Positions 18,142-29,156 of a stretch of 64,000 bases of DNA are shown piece by piece; position 1 is the first letter of the stretch, and each line of letters begins with the position of its first letter. The translations under genes were made by a program, and so were the position numbers. The notes under the pieces were generated by a model. That model worked only from the letters and a program-made list of their open reading frames with translations. It did not search any database and had not been told where the DNA came from. The stretch is from Opitutaceae bacterium TAV5 (GTDB taxonomy: Bacteria; Verrucomicrobiota; Verrucomicrobiia; Opitutales; Opitutaceae). The stretch spans positions 310,001-374,000 of the forward strand of contig CP007053.1 of assembly GCA_000242935.3 (NCBI GenBank), written 5' to 3'.

Positions 18142-18282
18142 AAAAATGAATTGTCAGAACGTCCCAAAAGACCCGCAGAGGGCGGACGGACCGGAGCCAC
18201 ATAACCCGCCTGTGCGCCCGGCCGGCGGCTCCCTGCGCATGCGAACCGCGCAGGCCCGGCGCAGCGATCATCGTTTATATAA

Positions 18283-19884
<1,602 letters not shown>

Positions 19885-19898
19885 AAGGAAACCACCTT

Positions 19899-20249
19899 AT
19901 GGACGACCTTATCAAGGACAGGACCGAACAGCTCGTGGACTACATCATGAAAAAATGCCTCTGGCAGTTCCATTCCCGGGCTTGGGACCGGAAGGACCAG
20001 AACGAAGGCATCCTGAGCAAAACCACGCAGCTATTGTGCGAGGAGCCCGTCACGCTCGATACTCCGGCCGACCGGTGCTACTGGGTGGACGCCGTCTGCC
20101 TGGCGGAAGCTTACAAGAGCCGCTATCCGTGGATGAACGCCCTGGGCAAGGAGGAGATCAGGACCCTCATGAAGGCCGTCCACGAACGCCTGGATTTCCT
20201 GACCATCACGGGCTCCCTCAACCTGGAGCTCACCGACCAACACTACTGA
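19899..20249 (+). CDS. anfG: Iron-only nitrogenase delta subunit AnfG
   Basis: A 116-residue delta subunit, found only in the V and Fe-only nitrogenases, where it binds the alpha subunit and stabilises the complex. Family features are [34 protein letters not shown] and [13 protein letters not shown]. The gene lies 14 bases after anfD, with AAAGGA upstream of the ATG, and 16 bases before anfK. The gene order anfD-anfG-anfK is the standard one. Confidence 0.96.
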   Translation: MDDLIKDRTEQLVDYIMKKCLWQFHSRAWDRKDQNEGILSKTTQLLCEEPVTLDTPADRCYWVDAVCLAEAYKSRYPWMNALGKEEIRTLMKAVHERLDFLTITGSLNLELTDQHY

Positions 20250-20265
20250 CAGGACATCATCATTT

Positions 20266-21651
20266 ATGCTTTGCGAATTAAAACCGAAGGAACGGGCCGG
20301 CGTCATCAATCCGATCTTCACCTGCCAGCCCGCCGGCGCGCAGTATGCCAGCATCGGAATAAAAGACTGCATCGGAATCGTGCACGGGGGGCAGGGATGC
20401 GTGATGTTTGTCCGCCTCATGTTCTCCCAGCATTTCAAGGAGAGCTTCGAACTGGCGTCTTCCTCGGTCCACGAGGAGGGCGCGGTTTTCGGCGCCGTCA
20501 AACGCGTGGAGGAGGCGGTCGATGTGCTCCTGATGCGGTATCCGCACGTGAAGGTCGTCCCGATCATCTCGACGTGTTCGACGGAGGTGATCGGCGATGA
20601 CATCGACGGTGTCGTCACGAAGCTCAACCGGGGGCTGCTGAAGGAAAAATACGCTGGCCGCGAAGTGCATCTCATCCCCATTCATACGCCGAGTTTTGTC
20701 GGCAGCATGGTGAGCGGCTACGATGTCGCGGTGCGGGATTTCGTCACCTACTTCGCCAAAAAAGACCAGCCCAACGGCAAGATCAACCTGCTCACCGGCT
20801 GGGTGAATCCCGGCGACGTGACCGCGCTCAAACATCTCTTGTCGGAGATGCAGATCGACGCGACCGTGCTGTTCGAGATCGAGACCTTCGATTCTCCGCT
20901 GATGCCCGACGGGAACCATGTTTCCCACGGCACCACGACGATCGAGGACATGAGGAGCCTGGCCGACGCCTCGGGCACGATCGCGCTCAACCGGTACGAG
21001 GTCGGGAAAGCCGCCCGCTATCTGGAGAGCGAGTTCGGGATCCCGGCGATCATCGGGCCGACTCCGATCGGCATCCGCAACACGGATACGTTCCTGCAAA
21101 ACCTGAAGAAAATGACCGGGAAGCCGATCCCCGAATCCCTCGTCCGCGAACGGGGCATCGCCATCGACGCCCTGACCGACGTCACCCACATGTTCCTCGC
21201 CGAAAAACGGGTGGCCATCTACGGGAATCCGGACCTGGTCATCGGCCTGACCGAGTTTTGCCTGGATCTGGAAATGAAGCCCGTGCTGGTGCTGCTCGGC
21301 GACGACAACGCATTCTACGGAGACGATCCCCGGCTCCAGGCGCTCCGGGACAATGTCGATCACGAGATGGAGATCATCACGAACGCCGACTTGTGGGACC
21401 TGGAAAGCCGGATCAAGGACGGCCTCGAGCTCGACCTGATCCTCGGCCACTCCAAGGGACGGTTTATCGCCATCGAATACAACATCCCGATGGTGCGGGT
21501 CGGCTTCCCCACCTACGATCGTGCGGGCCTGTTTCGCTATCCGGTTTTCGGCTACGCGGGGGCGACATGGCTCGCCGAAGCCATGGCCAACACGCTGTTC
21601 ACCGACATGGAGTACAAGAAGAACAAGGAGTGGATCCTCAACGTCTGGTAG
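20266..21651 (+). CDS. anfK: Iron-only nitrogenase beta subunit AnfK
   Basis: A 461-residue beta subunit. P-cluster ligands are Cys20 (NPIFTCQPAGAQ), Cys45 (GGQGCVMFVRL) and Cys104 (ISTCSTEVIGDD). HTPSFVGSMVSGYDVAVRDF, LLTGWVNPGDVTALKHLL and GPTPIGIRNTDTFLQNLKKM match AnfK. The length and C-terminus (NKEWILNVW) are standard. It forms the heterohexamer with AnfD and AnfG. It follows anfG closely and is followed by a G+C-rich stretch and a hairpin. Confidence 0.97.
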   Translation: MLCELKPKERAGVINPIFTCQPAGAQYASIGIKDCIGIVHGGQGCVMFVRLMFSQHFKESFELASSSVHEEGAVFGAVKRVEEAVDVLLMRYPHVKVVPIISTCSTEVIGDDIDGVVTKLNRGLLKEKYAGREVHLIPIHTPSFVGSMVSGYDVAVRDFVTYFAKKDQPNGKINLLTGWVNPGDVTALKHLLSEMQIDATVLFEIETFDSPLMPDGNHVSHGTTTIEDMRSLADASGTIALNRYEVGKAARYLESEFGIPAIIGPTPIGIRNTDTFLQNLKKMTGKPIPESLVRERGIAIDALTDVTHMFLAEKRVAIYGNPDLVIGLTEFCLDLEMKPVLVLLGDDNAFYGDDPRLQALRDNVDHEMEIITNADLWDLESRIKDGLELDLILGHSKGRFIAIEYNIPMVRVGFPTYDRAGLFRYPVFGYAGATWLAEAMANTLFTDMEYKKNKEWILNVW

Positions 21652-21757
21652 CGACTCCGGCGCGGCCCCCCCTCCCCCCCCCCGCCGCCGGCATGATTTC
21701 AGGGACGTTTCAGCGAACAGAAGGAGTGAGTCCCTGCTGTAGTAAAAAGGTAAGTAC

Positions 21758-21786
21758 GGTCTCCGGGGTGCGTAGCCCCGGAGACC
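21758..21786 (+). terminator. Strong hairpin after anfK
   Basis: GGTCTCCGGGG, a seven-base loop, then CCCCGGAGACC gives an 11-bp perfect stem. No T-run follows (TTCCTC), so it is more likely an mRNA stabiliser or partial terminator between the structural genes and the accessory genes than a full terminator. Confidence 0.6.
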
Positions 21787-21822
21787 TTCCTCAAGGATTC
21801 TGGAAATGAACGGAGGCATGAC

Positions 21823-22449
21823 ATGATCGAAGTTTCAGTCCGGACGGATCGTCCCGGAGGCGCAACCGGCTTCGTCTTTTCCGGAAGACTGGGCGATCTC
21901 TGCCATTTCGCCTACGGCGCCAACATGAACGGAGAGCAACTGCGCCTGCGAGGGATAAAACCCGTGGCGGTTTCCATCGCGAGACTGCCCGGCCACCGTG
22001 TCGCGTTTCACGGGTATTCGGGCGTGTGGGACGGCGCCGTGGAAACCGTCGTTCCGGCGCCCGGGGAAGACACCTGGGGCGTGCTCTACAAACTGGAGGT
22101 CATGGATGGCGAGGTGCTCGATCTCTGGCAGGACGCACGGCAGGACGGCTCGGGCGCCTATTTCCATTATCCGGCCGAGGTGACGGATCCGGCCGGAGAG
22201 ACCCGCATGGTTTTGCTTTACAAGAAAGACGTCCTCGGAACCCCGGAAAAACCGAGCCGGGAATACCTCGATTTTATCGTTCAGGGAGCGGTGGGACACG
22301 GACTGCCCGCCTCGTATATCGAAAAACTGCGGCAAACGGAGTCGAAGCCGGCGGAGTATCCCGTCCCCCGGCGCGGAAAATCCGGCAGGAGTTTTTATGC
22401 GGTGACATCCTGCGCCGAATGCGGCGGCGCTTCGGGGGCCGCGGCCTGA
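21823..22449 (+). CDS. Gamma-glutamylcyclotransferase-like protein in the anf operon
   Basis: A 208-residue protein with the fold signature of gamma-glutamylcyclotransferases: DLCHFAYGANMNGEQLRLRG (YGANM at residues 31-35), DTWGVLYKLEVMDGEVLDL, and the C-terminal SREYLDFIVQGAVGHGLPAS typical of human GGCT-like proteins. By eye the catalytic Glu region (family LDEQEG) reads LDLWQD, so the acid seems to be replaced by Gln103. Canonical cyclotransferase activity is therefore doubtful. The C-terminus has a CAECGG pair. GGAGG six bases before the ATG supports the start. It lies between anfK and anfO, so a role in Fe-only nitrogenase function or redox balance is inferred. Confidence 0.7.
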   Translation: MIEVSVRTDRPGGATGFVFSGRLGDLCHFAYGANMNGEQLRLRGIKPVAVSIARLPGHRVAFHGYSGVWDGAVETVVPAPGEDTWGVLYKLEVMDGEVLDLWQDARQDGSGAYFHYPAEVTDPAGETRMVLLYKKDVLGTPEKPSREYLDFIVQGAVGHGLPASYIEKLRQTESKPAEYPVPRRGKSGRSFYAVTSCAECGGASGAAA

Positions 22450-22491
22450 GAACAAACGAACCTCTGTATCCATTTTTACACACACACAATT

Positions 22492-22986
22492 ATGCACACC
22501 ATGCCCGAAGGACATCCCCATGGAGCCATGCGGCGGAAAGATCGCCAGATCACCGACCGCGTCGAAATCGACGAGATCATCAATTCGGCCAGGATGATGC
22601 ATCTGGCCCTTTCCGACAACGACATCCCGTTTCTGGTCCCGGTGTTTTTCGCCTATGACGGCACCTCGCTTTATTTTCACTCGTCACAAAAAGGGACGAA
22701 GGTCGGGATTCTGAGGCGCAACAACAACGTCTGCATCGAAATCTCCATCGACCACGGCGTCATACCGAGCGACATGGCCTGCGACTTCGAAGCGCGCCAT
22801 CGCACCGTGATCGGATTCGGGAAGGCGACGTTCGTCAGCGACGAAGCGGAAAAAATCAGGGCGCTCGACATGATCGTCGCCAAATTTTCGCCGAAGAAAT
22901 TCGAGTACCCCAAGGCCAACCTGGACCTCACCGCGGTCGTGCGCATCGATCTGGAGTCCATCAAGGGCAAGAAGCACGGTTTTTGA
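22492..22986 (+). CDS. FMN-binding PPOX-type (NimA-like) protein in the anf operon
   Basis: A 164-residue protein of the pyridoxamine-phosphate-oxidase-like split barrel. MRRKDRQITDRVEIDEIINS at the start, MHLALSDNDIPFLVPVFFAYDG and SLYFHSSQKGTKVGIL match the flavin-binding core of NimA-type proteins, and ends with VVRIDLESIKGKK. Such proteins bind FMN or F420 and act in small-molecule reduction or oxygen protection. It lies 42 bases downstream of the cyclotransferase-like gene and 37 bases upstream of anfO. A second in-frame ATG at 22501 is possible. The exact function is unknown; involvement in electron transfer or oxygen protection for Anf is inference. Confidence 0.75.
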   Translation: MHTMPEGHPHGAMRRKDRQITDRVEIDEIINSARMMHLALSDNDIPFLVPVFFAYDGTSLYFHSSQKGTKVGILRRNNNVCIEISIDHGVIPSDMACDFEARHRTVIGFGKATFVSDEAEKIRALDMIVAKFSPKKFEYPKANLDLTAVVRIDLESIKGKKHGF

Positions 22987-23023
22987 CCGGGACCGGCACC
23001 CGTCGTCCGCATCATTGTCCACC

Positions 23024-23725
23024 ATGAAAATCGCCGCGTATGTCGATGAGGAGGGAAAGGCGGTCAGCTTCAACGCCAGGGGCATGGTCCGTATTTACAA
23101 GCGGCGCTCCGGGATCTGGGTGAACATGACGGGATTCCCGCTCGAACTACGTCGGGACGCGGGCCTCGCGGAGTTCCAGGCCGCGTTCACGCACATGATC
23201 GCCCGACTGGAGGACTGCCGGATTTTCATCGTGGACGAAATCCGGGGCGTGCCGTGCGCCATTCTGGACAGCATGGGTTTCAGGCTCTGGCAGGTCGCCG
23301 GGCCGGTGCTGGAGCAACTGGATCTGGTCGCCGGGAAAACGCAGGAGGAAGCAGACAACGCGACGAGTGCCAGTCGTGCGCCCGTTCCGGTGGGCGATCC
23401 CCGCGACGGGTTTTATCGCCTCAACCTGAGGCAAGTCCTGAGGAGCGATGCCAGCCTCAACTCCCGGCAGGTCCTGATCCCGTTTCTGGAAGCGGGCGCC
23501 TTCCGGAAACTGGAAGTCTTGTGCGACCATACCCCGCGCTGGATGGAGAAAGAACTGGAACGTCTTCACCTGCGGGCGGACAGCGAGGATTGGGAGACGA
23601 GCGGCGTTAGAATCACCCTTTCCCCGGATCCGGACTCCGCGACCGGGAGGAGCACGGAGCACCGCCACGCGTTGCCTTCCGGTTTTTCCGGCTGCGGAGG
23701 CGGGAGACGCTCCTGCATGGAGTAA
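23024..23725 (+). CDS. anfO: Fe-only nitrogenase accessory protein AnfO
   Basis: A 233-residue protein recognised as AnfO: MKIAAYVDEEGKAVSFNARG at the start, IARLEDCRIFIVDEIRGVPC and LDSMGFRLWQVAGPVLEQLD in the middle. AnfO is encoded with anfHDGK in Azotobacter vinelandii and is required for full Fe-only diazotrophic growth; its molecular role is unsettled. The second half (residues 120-200) contains RLNLRQVLRSDASLNSRQVL and CDHTPRWMEKELERL. The C-terminal tail ends GCGGGRRSC and is variable. ATG at 23024 is preferred because the conserved MKIAAYV starts there. It ends five bases before the convergent anfA. Confidence 0.85.
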   Translation: MKIAAYVDEEGKAVSFNARGMVRIYKRRSGIWVNMTGFPLELRRDAGLAEFQAAFTHMIARLEDCRIFIVDEIRGVPCAILDSMGFRLWQVAGPVLEQLDLVAGKTQEEADNATSASRAPVPVGDPRDGFYRLNLRQVLRSDASLNSRQVLIPFLEAGAFRKLEVLCDHTPRWMEKELERLHLRADSEDWETSGVRITLSPDPDSATGRSTEHRHALPSGFSGCGGGRRSCME

Positions 23726-23730
23726 CCGGG

Positions 23731-25404
23731 CTACCCCGCCACCGGCGCCGGGGCCGCGGCTTCGCCCCGGCGAAACGCCCGGTAGCTGAGTTTGTATTTC
23801 GCCATGCGCAGGCCCATGGTCCGGCGGGTCAGGCCCAGTTCCCGGGCCGCCTCGCTTGTATTGCCGTGATGCAGACGCAGCGCCTCCGTCAGCATTTCAT
23901 ATTCGATCGCCGCAAGCCTGGCCTCCAGGCCGTTGGGAATATCAGCCCGGGAAAAGACAGGCGCCTGCAACGAGAGCGGCAGATGATACCCGTGGATGGC
24001 ATCGTCTTCGGTCAGGATCACCGCACGTTCGATGACATTCTCCAGTTCGCGGACGTTGCCCGGCCAGTGATAATTCATGAGCATGTTGATCACCGGCGTG
24101 GTGATCCGGTTGATTGTTTTTCCGTTCGCCCTGGCGAACCGTGCCACGAAGTGCTCCGCCAGGGTGATGATGTCGCTGCCGCGGTCGCGCAGGGGCGGTA
24201 TCATCAACGGGAATACGTTGAGCCGGAAATAAAGATCCTGCCGGAAAGTTCCCCTCGCGACCATCTCGGCCAGGTCCTTGTTGGTGGCGGCCACCACGCG
24301 AATGTTCACCGTCACGGTCCGGTTGCCCCCCACGCGCTCGAAGGACCTTTCCTGCAATACCCGCAACAGTTTCGCCTGGACGGCGAGCGACAATTCGCCG
24401 ACCTCGTCGAGGAAAATCGTCCCTCCGTCCGCCTCCTCGAAACGTCCCTTGCGGGTGTGCTCCGCACCGGTGAAGGCCCCCTTCTCATGGCCGAAAAGTT
24501 CGCTTTCGAGAATACTCTCGGGGAGGGCGGCGCAGTTGAACCTGATCATCGGCCCTTCGGAACTGGCGCCGTCGTAGTGGATCGCATTTGCGATGAGTTC
24601 CTTGCCCACGCCGCTTTCCCCGAGCAGCAGCACCGTGGTCCGGGTCTGCGCCACCTTGTGCAACAGGGCGAACACCTCCATCATGGCCCGCGACGAGCCG
24701 ATGATATTCGACGGCTTGTAACGCTCCTTCAACTCGCCGATGAGTGCGCGCTGGCGCTGTTCCCAGCGGACCTTGTCGACATTTTCGATGAGATAAAGCT
24801 CGACCGCCTGCGCCAGCATGTCGGAAACGACCACGAGGGCGTCCACATGCTTGTGCAGCAATTCCTCGTGCTCGTAACGCCGGATGGCGCTGATGCTCCC
24901 GAGCACCTTTTTCCCCCGCAAGATCGGTATGCAGATGAAGGCACTGTCACGCTCTTCCTCCGCGGACAACATGCCGGTCCGGTTCAGGAAAGCCGGCTCG
25001 GAGCCGATGCGCGGCACGACGAGAGGTTTGGCCAGCTCGACAACCTGTCCGGTGATGCCCTCGCCCGGGAAATACACGCCCCTGGCCTGCTCTGCCTCGG
25101 TCAACCCCATGGACTTGTGAATGAAAATCTGGCCGCTCTCCCGATGGTGCAGATTGATCATGGCCCGCCTGATGCCCATGTTCCTGCCCATGTAATCGAG
25201 GAGCGTGTCGAGCGCCCGGGAGAGGTCGTTTTTCTTCGATACGGCCCTCCCTATCTCGAAAAGCAACGGCACAAACTTCCCCCGGCAAACCCCGGCATGA
25301 CACTCCTTCACCCGGGGATCGTTATGCCGGCAAACGCCTTCATGGCACTCGTTCACATCAGGGATCCCATGCTCGTTGCCACACATGACAGGTATTGCCG
25401 GCAT
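23731..25404 (-). CDS. anfA: Sigma54-dependent activator AnfA
   Basis: A 557-residue NifA/AnfA-class enhancer-binding protein. Residues 1-42 carry five Cys (8, 20, 25, 35, 40), four of them in two copies of C-H-x-G-V-C. A GAF domain follows (about 45-205, ending in the conserved [18 protein letters not shown] linker). The AAA+ domain holds Walker A GESGVGKE (262-269), GAFTGA (309-314, which contacts sigma54) and Walker [12 protein letters not shown] (327-337). A Fis-type HTH ([25 protein letters not shown]) is near the C-terminus. The N-terminal Cys motif recalls the Fe-S binding region of VnfA and AnfA. It is convergent with the anf operon and should activate the anfH promoter. Confidence 0.9.
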   Translation of the reverse strand: MPAIPVMCGNEHGIPDVNECHEGVCRHNDPRVKECHAGVCRGKFVPLLFEIGRAVSKKNDLSRALDTLLDYMGRNMGIRRAMINLHHRESGQIFIHKSMGLTEAEQARGVYFPGEGITGQVVELAKPLVVPRIGSEPAFLNRTGMLSAEEERDSAFICIPILRGKKVLGSISAIRRYEHEELLHKHVDALVVVSDMLAQAVELYLIENVDKVRWEQRQRALIGELKERYKPSNIIGSSRAMMEVFALLHKVAQTRTTVLLLGESGVGKELIANAIHYDGASSEGPMIRFNCAALPESILESELFGHEKGAFTGAEHTRKGRFEEADGGTIFLDEVGELSLAVQAKLLRVLQERSFERVGGNRTVTVNIRVVAATNKDLAEMVARGTFRQDLYFRLNVFPLMIPPLRDRGSDIITLAEHFVARFARANGKTINRITTPVINMLMNYHWPGNVRELENVIERAVILTEDDAIHGYHLPLSLQAPVFSRADIPNGLEARLAAIEYEMLTEALRLHHGNTSEAARELGLTRRTMGLRMAKYKLSYRAFRRGEAAAPAPVAG

Positions 25405-25592
25405 CTTCGGAAAGGATTGGCCTTGGTAATCAAAACTTCATTTGGAAAAGGAATACGATTCCGGTCCGCCCCTGTGCCGGTCACGCGACAGTGAATCGCT
25501 TTTGTCAATTTTGATAGCCAGCATCAAATATGCCAGACAGCGGGAATGCATGTTTTTGGAACACCCGGCGGAGGCCGGATAAAACAGGACTT

Positions 25593-25610
25593 ATGGCCTT
25601 TATAATATGG
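25593..25610. promoter_or_regulatory. Palindromic site upstream of anfA
   Basis: GGCCATATTATAAAGGCC is a near-perfect palindrome between the 3' end of the XRE regulator gene and anfA. It could be an operator or part of an anfA promoter; nothing shows which protein would bind. Confidence 0.3.
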
Positions 25611-25617
25611 CCTGCTC

Positions 25618-26760
25618 TTACCCCCGGTCCACCAGCGATCCGGCCTGGCCCGCCCGGTACCCCGGCAGGCTTTCGATCTCGCCGCGCAGCCGCCGCGCGC
25701 GCATCCCGTCGAGCAGCGCGGCCACCCGGGGCAAAGCCAGCAGCGCCCGCGGCACGACGAGGTCGAACGCCACTTCGCCCGTCGGCACAAACTCCAGCCC
25801 CGCCACCTCCGCCACCGCACGCGGCCCGGTCGCCACGTCGGCCTCGCCGCGGAGCAGGGCGCGGGCGCATTCCCAGTGGCTCTCGAACTCCCGTCCGTAG
25901 CCCGGCACCACCGGCCCCGCCAGACCCATCGCGCGCAGTTGTCCGTCGATCCAGCTCCGGCTGCCCGACCCCGGTTCGCGGTTTGCCAGCCGCAGCTTGC
26001 CCGAGCCGAGATGGCTCACGCCGCCGAAATTTTTCCCCACGCCGGGCCGCATCATCCAGCCCTGTTCCCAGCGGGTAAACCTCACTACCTGCCAGCGTCC
26101 CTCCGGATCGAGCCGGGCCACCTCGCGCAGGTTTTCCTCCTCGCGGCCATCACCCGAATGCAAGCCCGCCACATGCACCCATCCGCCAGCCAGCAACTCC
26201 AGCGCCCGCCCGCTCCCGCAGTTGACCCAGAAACACCGTCCCGGCAATCCCGCGCCGATCCGCGCCGCCGCCAGCAATGCCAGCGCCGGATCGCACCCGG
26301 CGACAGCCACGTTGTGCTCCATGTCCGCCAGCGCCTTTCCCCGGCCCACCCGCGCCCGCCATCCCGCGCCGGTCTCCACCAGCAGGGCATCCGCCTCGTG
26401 AAACCCGCCGCCCAGCGATGCCACCGTATCCGCCCGGTGCCCCACCCAGCGCCGCGCCAGCCAGGCCAGATTGATCCGCGTCGCCGCCGGCATATTTTCC
26501 GCCGGCAACCGCACCGGCACCTCCTCGACCACCTCCGTCTCCCGGCCGCCGAACAGCTCCTCCACCGACGACCCCAGCTCCACCGCCAGCTTCAGCGCCA
26601 CCTGCACGTTCGGCAGCACGCGCCCGCTCTCCATCAGGTTCATGAACTGCCGGGTCACCCCGCAACGGCGCGCCAGCTCCGCCTGGGAAATCCCGATCGC
26701 ACGCCGTTTTTCGGCCATTTTATGCACAGGTAAAGCCAAGCCTTGCGCCGGATTTTTCAT
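25618..26760 (-). CDS. XRE-type regulator with solute-binding effector domain, probable molybdate-responsive regulator
   Basis: A 380-residue one-component regulator. Residues 15-75 form an XRE HTH (KRRAIGISQAELARRCGVTRQFMNLMESGR, quoted in part), and residues about 95-375 a PBP-like domain (PF12727 type) with VAVAGCDPALALLAAA, KLRLANREPGSGSR and DVATGPRAVAEVAGLEFVP. The RxPGSGSR-like stretch resembles the oxyanion-binding loop of related LysR/ModE-type molybdate sensors. It is divergent from the porin-modABC genes and upstream of anfA on the same strand. This makes it a good candidate to repress modABC and anfA when molybdate is ample (inference). An alternative start is the ATG at 26718. 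Confidence 0.7.
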   Translation of the reverse strand: MKNPAQGLALPVHKMAEKRRAIGISQAELARRCGVTRQFMNLMESGRVLPNVQVALKLAVELGSSVEELFGGRETEVVEEVPVRLPAENMPAATRINLAWLARRWVGHRADTVASLGGGFHEADALLVETGAGWRARVGRGKALADMEHNVAVAGCDPALALLAAARIGAGLPGRCFWVNCGSGRALELLAGGWVHVAGLHSGDGREEENLREVARLDPEGRWQVVRFTRWEQGWMMRPGVGKNFGGVSHLGSGKLRLANREPGSGSRSWIDGQLRAMGLAGPVVPGYGREFESHWECARALLRGEADVATGPRAVAEVAGLEFVPTGEVAFDLVVPRALLALPRVAALLDGMRARRLRGEIESLPGYRAGQAGSLVDRG

Positions 26761-26796
26761 GACCGGGGAATGTCACATGCTTCTTACCCCGTGTCT

Positions 26797-28296
26797 ATGA
26801 AAAATTACTCAGCGGTCATCCCTCACCGGCAAGCTTTCGCCTGTCCCGGATTGCGTGCGGCGAAGCCATACGCCTTTCTTCCCGCCCTGCGAACATCCGC
26901 GGCGGGAGGGTTATGCGCCCTCCTGCTCGTTTCCGCCGGCATGGTCCTCGCGCCCGCCCCCGCGCGGGCCGCCAGCTCCGCCGACGACGAGATCAGGCTC
27001 CTGCGCGAGCAGATCGAGTTGCTCTCGAAAAAAATCGACACCCTCGAAAAACGCCAGGCCATGACCGACGCCGACGAAGCCGCCGCCGCGCGGACCACCC
27101 CCAAGGTCACCGCCGGCCCGGCCGGCATCGTCGTGGCCTCCCCCGACAAGGCGTTTTCGCTCAAGCTCGGCGCGCTCGTCCAGACCGACGCCCGCGTCTT
27201 CCTCGACGACGGCGCTTCCAACCGCGACGGTTTCCTCCTGCGCCGTATCCGCACGCCGCTCACCGGCACCGTCTCGAAAATTTTCAGTTTCAACATCACG
27301 CCCGAGTACGCCGGCGGCTCCAACACCAGCAGTTCCGCCAGCCTCGTCGATGCCTGGTTCAGCGCCACCCTCACGCCCGCCTTCGGCCTGAAAGCCGGCA
27401 AGTTCACGCTCCCCGTGGTCCTCGAACCGGGAGGCAACCGCCACTTCAACGAGGCGCCCTTCATCAACACCCTCGCGCCCAATCGCGACATCGGTATCGA
27501 GGCCTTCGGTACGCTGGCCTCGGGTTTTGTCGATTACCGGCTTGGCCTCTTCAACGGCGCCTCCAACAACAACCAGAGCTTCGGCGGCGGTTCTCCCGGG
27601 CTCGACGACGGCGACTTCACCACCTCCGGCCGCCTCACCGTCCTGCCCTTCAAAAAAAGTGACGGTCCGCTCTCGAAACTCGCCCTCAGCCTCGGCGGCG
27701 ATTTCGGCAACAAGCGCGGCACCAGCGCCGCCAACGGCCTCACCGCCATCGTCAGCAACGGCCAGCAGACGATCCTCAACTGGGGTTCGCTCCTCGCCGA
27801 CGGCGAGCACACCCACATCAGTCCCGGTCTGGAGTGGTATACCGGCACGCCCTTCAGCCTCGTCGCCGAGTTTCTCTGGGAGCGGCAGGATCTGACCAAC
27901 GGCAGCACGTTCACCAAAACCGTGACCAATACCGGCTGGCGTGTCAGCGCCGGCTACGTGCTCACCGGTGAACCCGCCGCCAAGGCCGGCGTCACACCCG
28001 CCAAACCCTTCAATTGGGAAAACGGCACCTGGGGGGCGTTCGAGGTCGTCGCTCGCGTCAGCGGCTTCGACATGGACGACGACCTGTTCACCGGCGCCGG
28101 CAGCCTCAGTTCCTCCACCAACGTCACCGGAGCCTTCGCCTACGGAGCCGGCCTCAACTGGTATCTCAACCAGAACGTCCGTCTCCTCTTCAGTGTAGAG
28201 AAAACCGAATACGACGGCGGCGGTTCCGCCAGCACGCTCAAGGGCGCGCAGGCCGACGAACTCTACCTCTTCACCCGCCTCCAGCTCCAGTTCTGA
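26797..28296 (+). CDS. Phosphate-selective-type outer-membrane porin (OprO/OprP-like)
   Basis: A 499-residue porin. The signal peptide ends near APAPARAAS; a coiled-coil follows (EIRLLREQIELLSKKIDTLEKRQ, given in part), as in trimeric OprP-type porins. The barrel contains SLKLGALVQTDARVFLDD, LVDAWFSATLTPAFGLKAGK and a C-terminal LYLFTRLQLQF with terminal Phe. OprP-like porins favour oxyanions such as phosphate or arsenate. Placement directly before modA suggests molybdate passage through the outer membrane (inference). ATG at 26797 gives the cleanest signal peptide; the frame extends further upstream. Confidence 0.8.
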   Translation: MKNYSAVIPHRQAFACPGLRAAKPYAFLPALRTSAAGGLCALLLVSAGMVLAPAPARAASSADDEIRLLREQIELLSKKIDTLEKRQAMTDADEAAAARTTPKVTAGPAGIVVASPDKAFSLKLGALVQTDARVFLDDGASNRDGFLLRRIRTPLTGTVSKIFSFNITPEYAGGSNTSSSASLVDAWFSATLTPAFGLKAGKFTLPVVLEPGGNRHFNEAPFINTLAPNRDIGIEAFGTLASGFVDYRLGLFNGASNNNQSFGGGSPGLDDGDFTTSGRLTVLPFKKSDGPLSKLALSLGGDFGNKRGTSAANGLTAIVSNGQQTILNWGSLLADGEHTHISPGLEWYTGTPFSLVAEFLWERQDLTNGSTFTKTVTNTGWRVSAGYVLTGEPAAKAGVTPAKPFNWENGTWGAFEVVARVSGFDMDDDLFTGAGSLSSSTNVTGAFAYGAGLNWYLNQNVRLLFSVEKTEYDGGGSASTLKGAQADELYLFTRLQLQF

Positions 28297-28363
28297 CGCG
28301 CCCGGCCCCGTTTCTGCTACACACCTCCACACCTTCCTCGCCAACACACGACTTCCTTCAACC

Positions 28364-29140
28364 ATGAAACACATCCGCGCCCTCGCGCGCACTCTCGCAC
28401 TCACGCTCGCCCTGACGCTCGCCGCCACGGCCGGCGTCACCGCCCTCGCGGCCGACCTCACCGTCTTCGCCGCCGCCAGCCTCTCCGACGCGCTCCGGGA
28501 ACTTGCTCCCGGCTACACCCGGGCCACCGGCGACAAGCTCCGCTTCAACCTCGCCTCGTCCGGCGCCCTCACCCGGCAGATTCGCGAAGGCGCTCCCGCC
28601 GACGTCATCATCTCGGCCGACGAACTCCGCGTCGACCAGCTCGAAAACGGCGGCCTGCTCCTTGCCGGCACCCGCCGTACTGTTCTGGCCAATACCCTCG
28701 TCCTCGTCGTCGCCGCCGACCGCCCCGCGCCGGTCGCCACGATGGCCGATCTCGCCAAACCGGAAGTCCGTCGCGTCGCTTTCGGCGATCCCGCGACCGT
28801 CCCGGTCGGCACGTATTCGAAAGAATACCTCGGCAAGCTCGGCCTCTGGGACGGGCTTCAGTCCAAAACGGTCTTCGTGGACAACGTCCGCGCCGTGCTG
28901 GCCGCCGTCGAGGCCGGCAATGCCGACGCCGGCATCGTTTACAAGACCGACGCCCTGATTTCGAAAAAGGTGAAAATCGCCGTCGAGGTGCCGCTCGCCG
29001 AAGGCCCGTCGATCACCTATCCGGCCGCCGTCATCAAGGCCACGAAATCGCCCGAAGCGTCGAAGAAATTCGCCGCCTGGCTCTCCACGCCCGAGGCCCA
29101 GGCCGTCTTCGCCAAATACGGTTTCCTGCCGCCACAATAA
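28364..29140 (+). CDS. modA: Molybdate-binding periplasmic protein ModA
   Basis: A 258-residue solute-binding protein with signal peptide MKHIRALARTLALTLALTLA, cleaved near ALAADL. The mature part begins LTVFAAASLSDALRELAP, the classical ModA motif, and later has LRFNLASSGALTRQIREGAPADVIISAD, here shortened in quotation, and VDNVRAVLAAVEAGNADAGIVYKTDA. ModA binds molybdate or tungstate and delivers it to ModBC. Length and motifs are standard. Confidence 0.95.
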   Translation: MKHIRALARTLALTLALTLAATAGVTALAADLTVFAAASLSDALRELAPGYTRATGDKLRFNLASSGALTRQIREGAPADVIISADELRVDQLENGGLLLAGTRRTVLANTLVLVVAADRPAPVATMADLAKPEVRRVAFGDPATVPVGTYSKEYLGKLGLWDGLQSKTVFVDNVRAVLAAVEAGNADAGIVYKTDALISKKVKIAVEVPLAEGPSITYPAAVIKATKSPEASKKFAAWLSTPEAQAVFAKYGFLPPQ

Positions 29141-29156
29141 CCAACCGCGACGTTTC

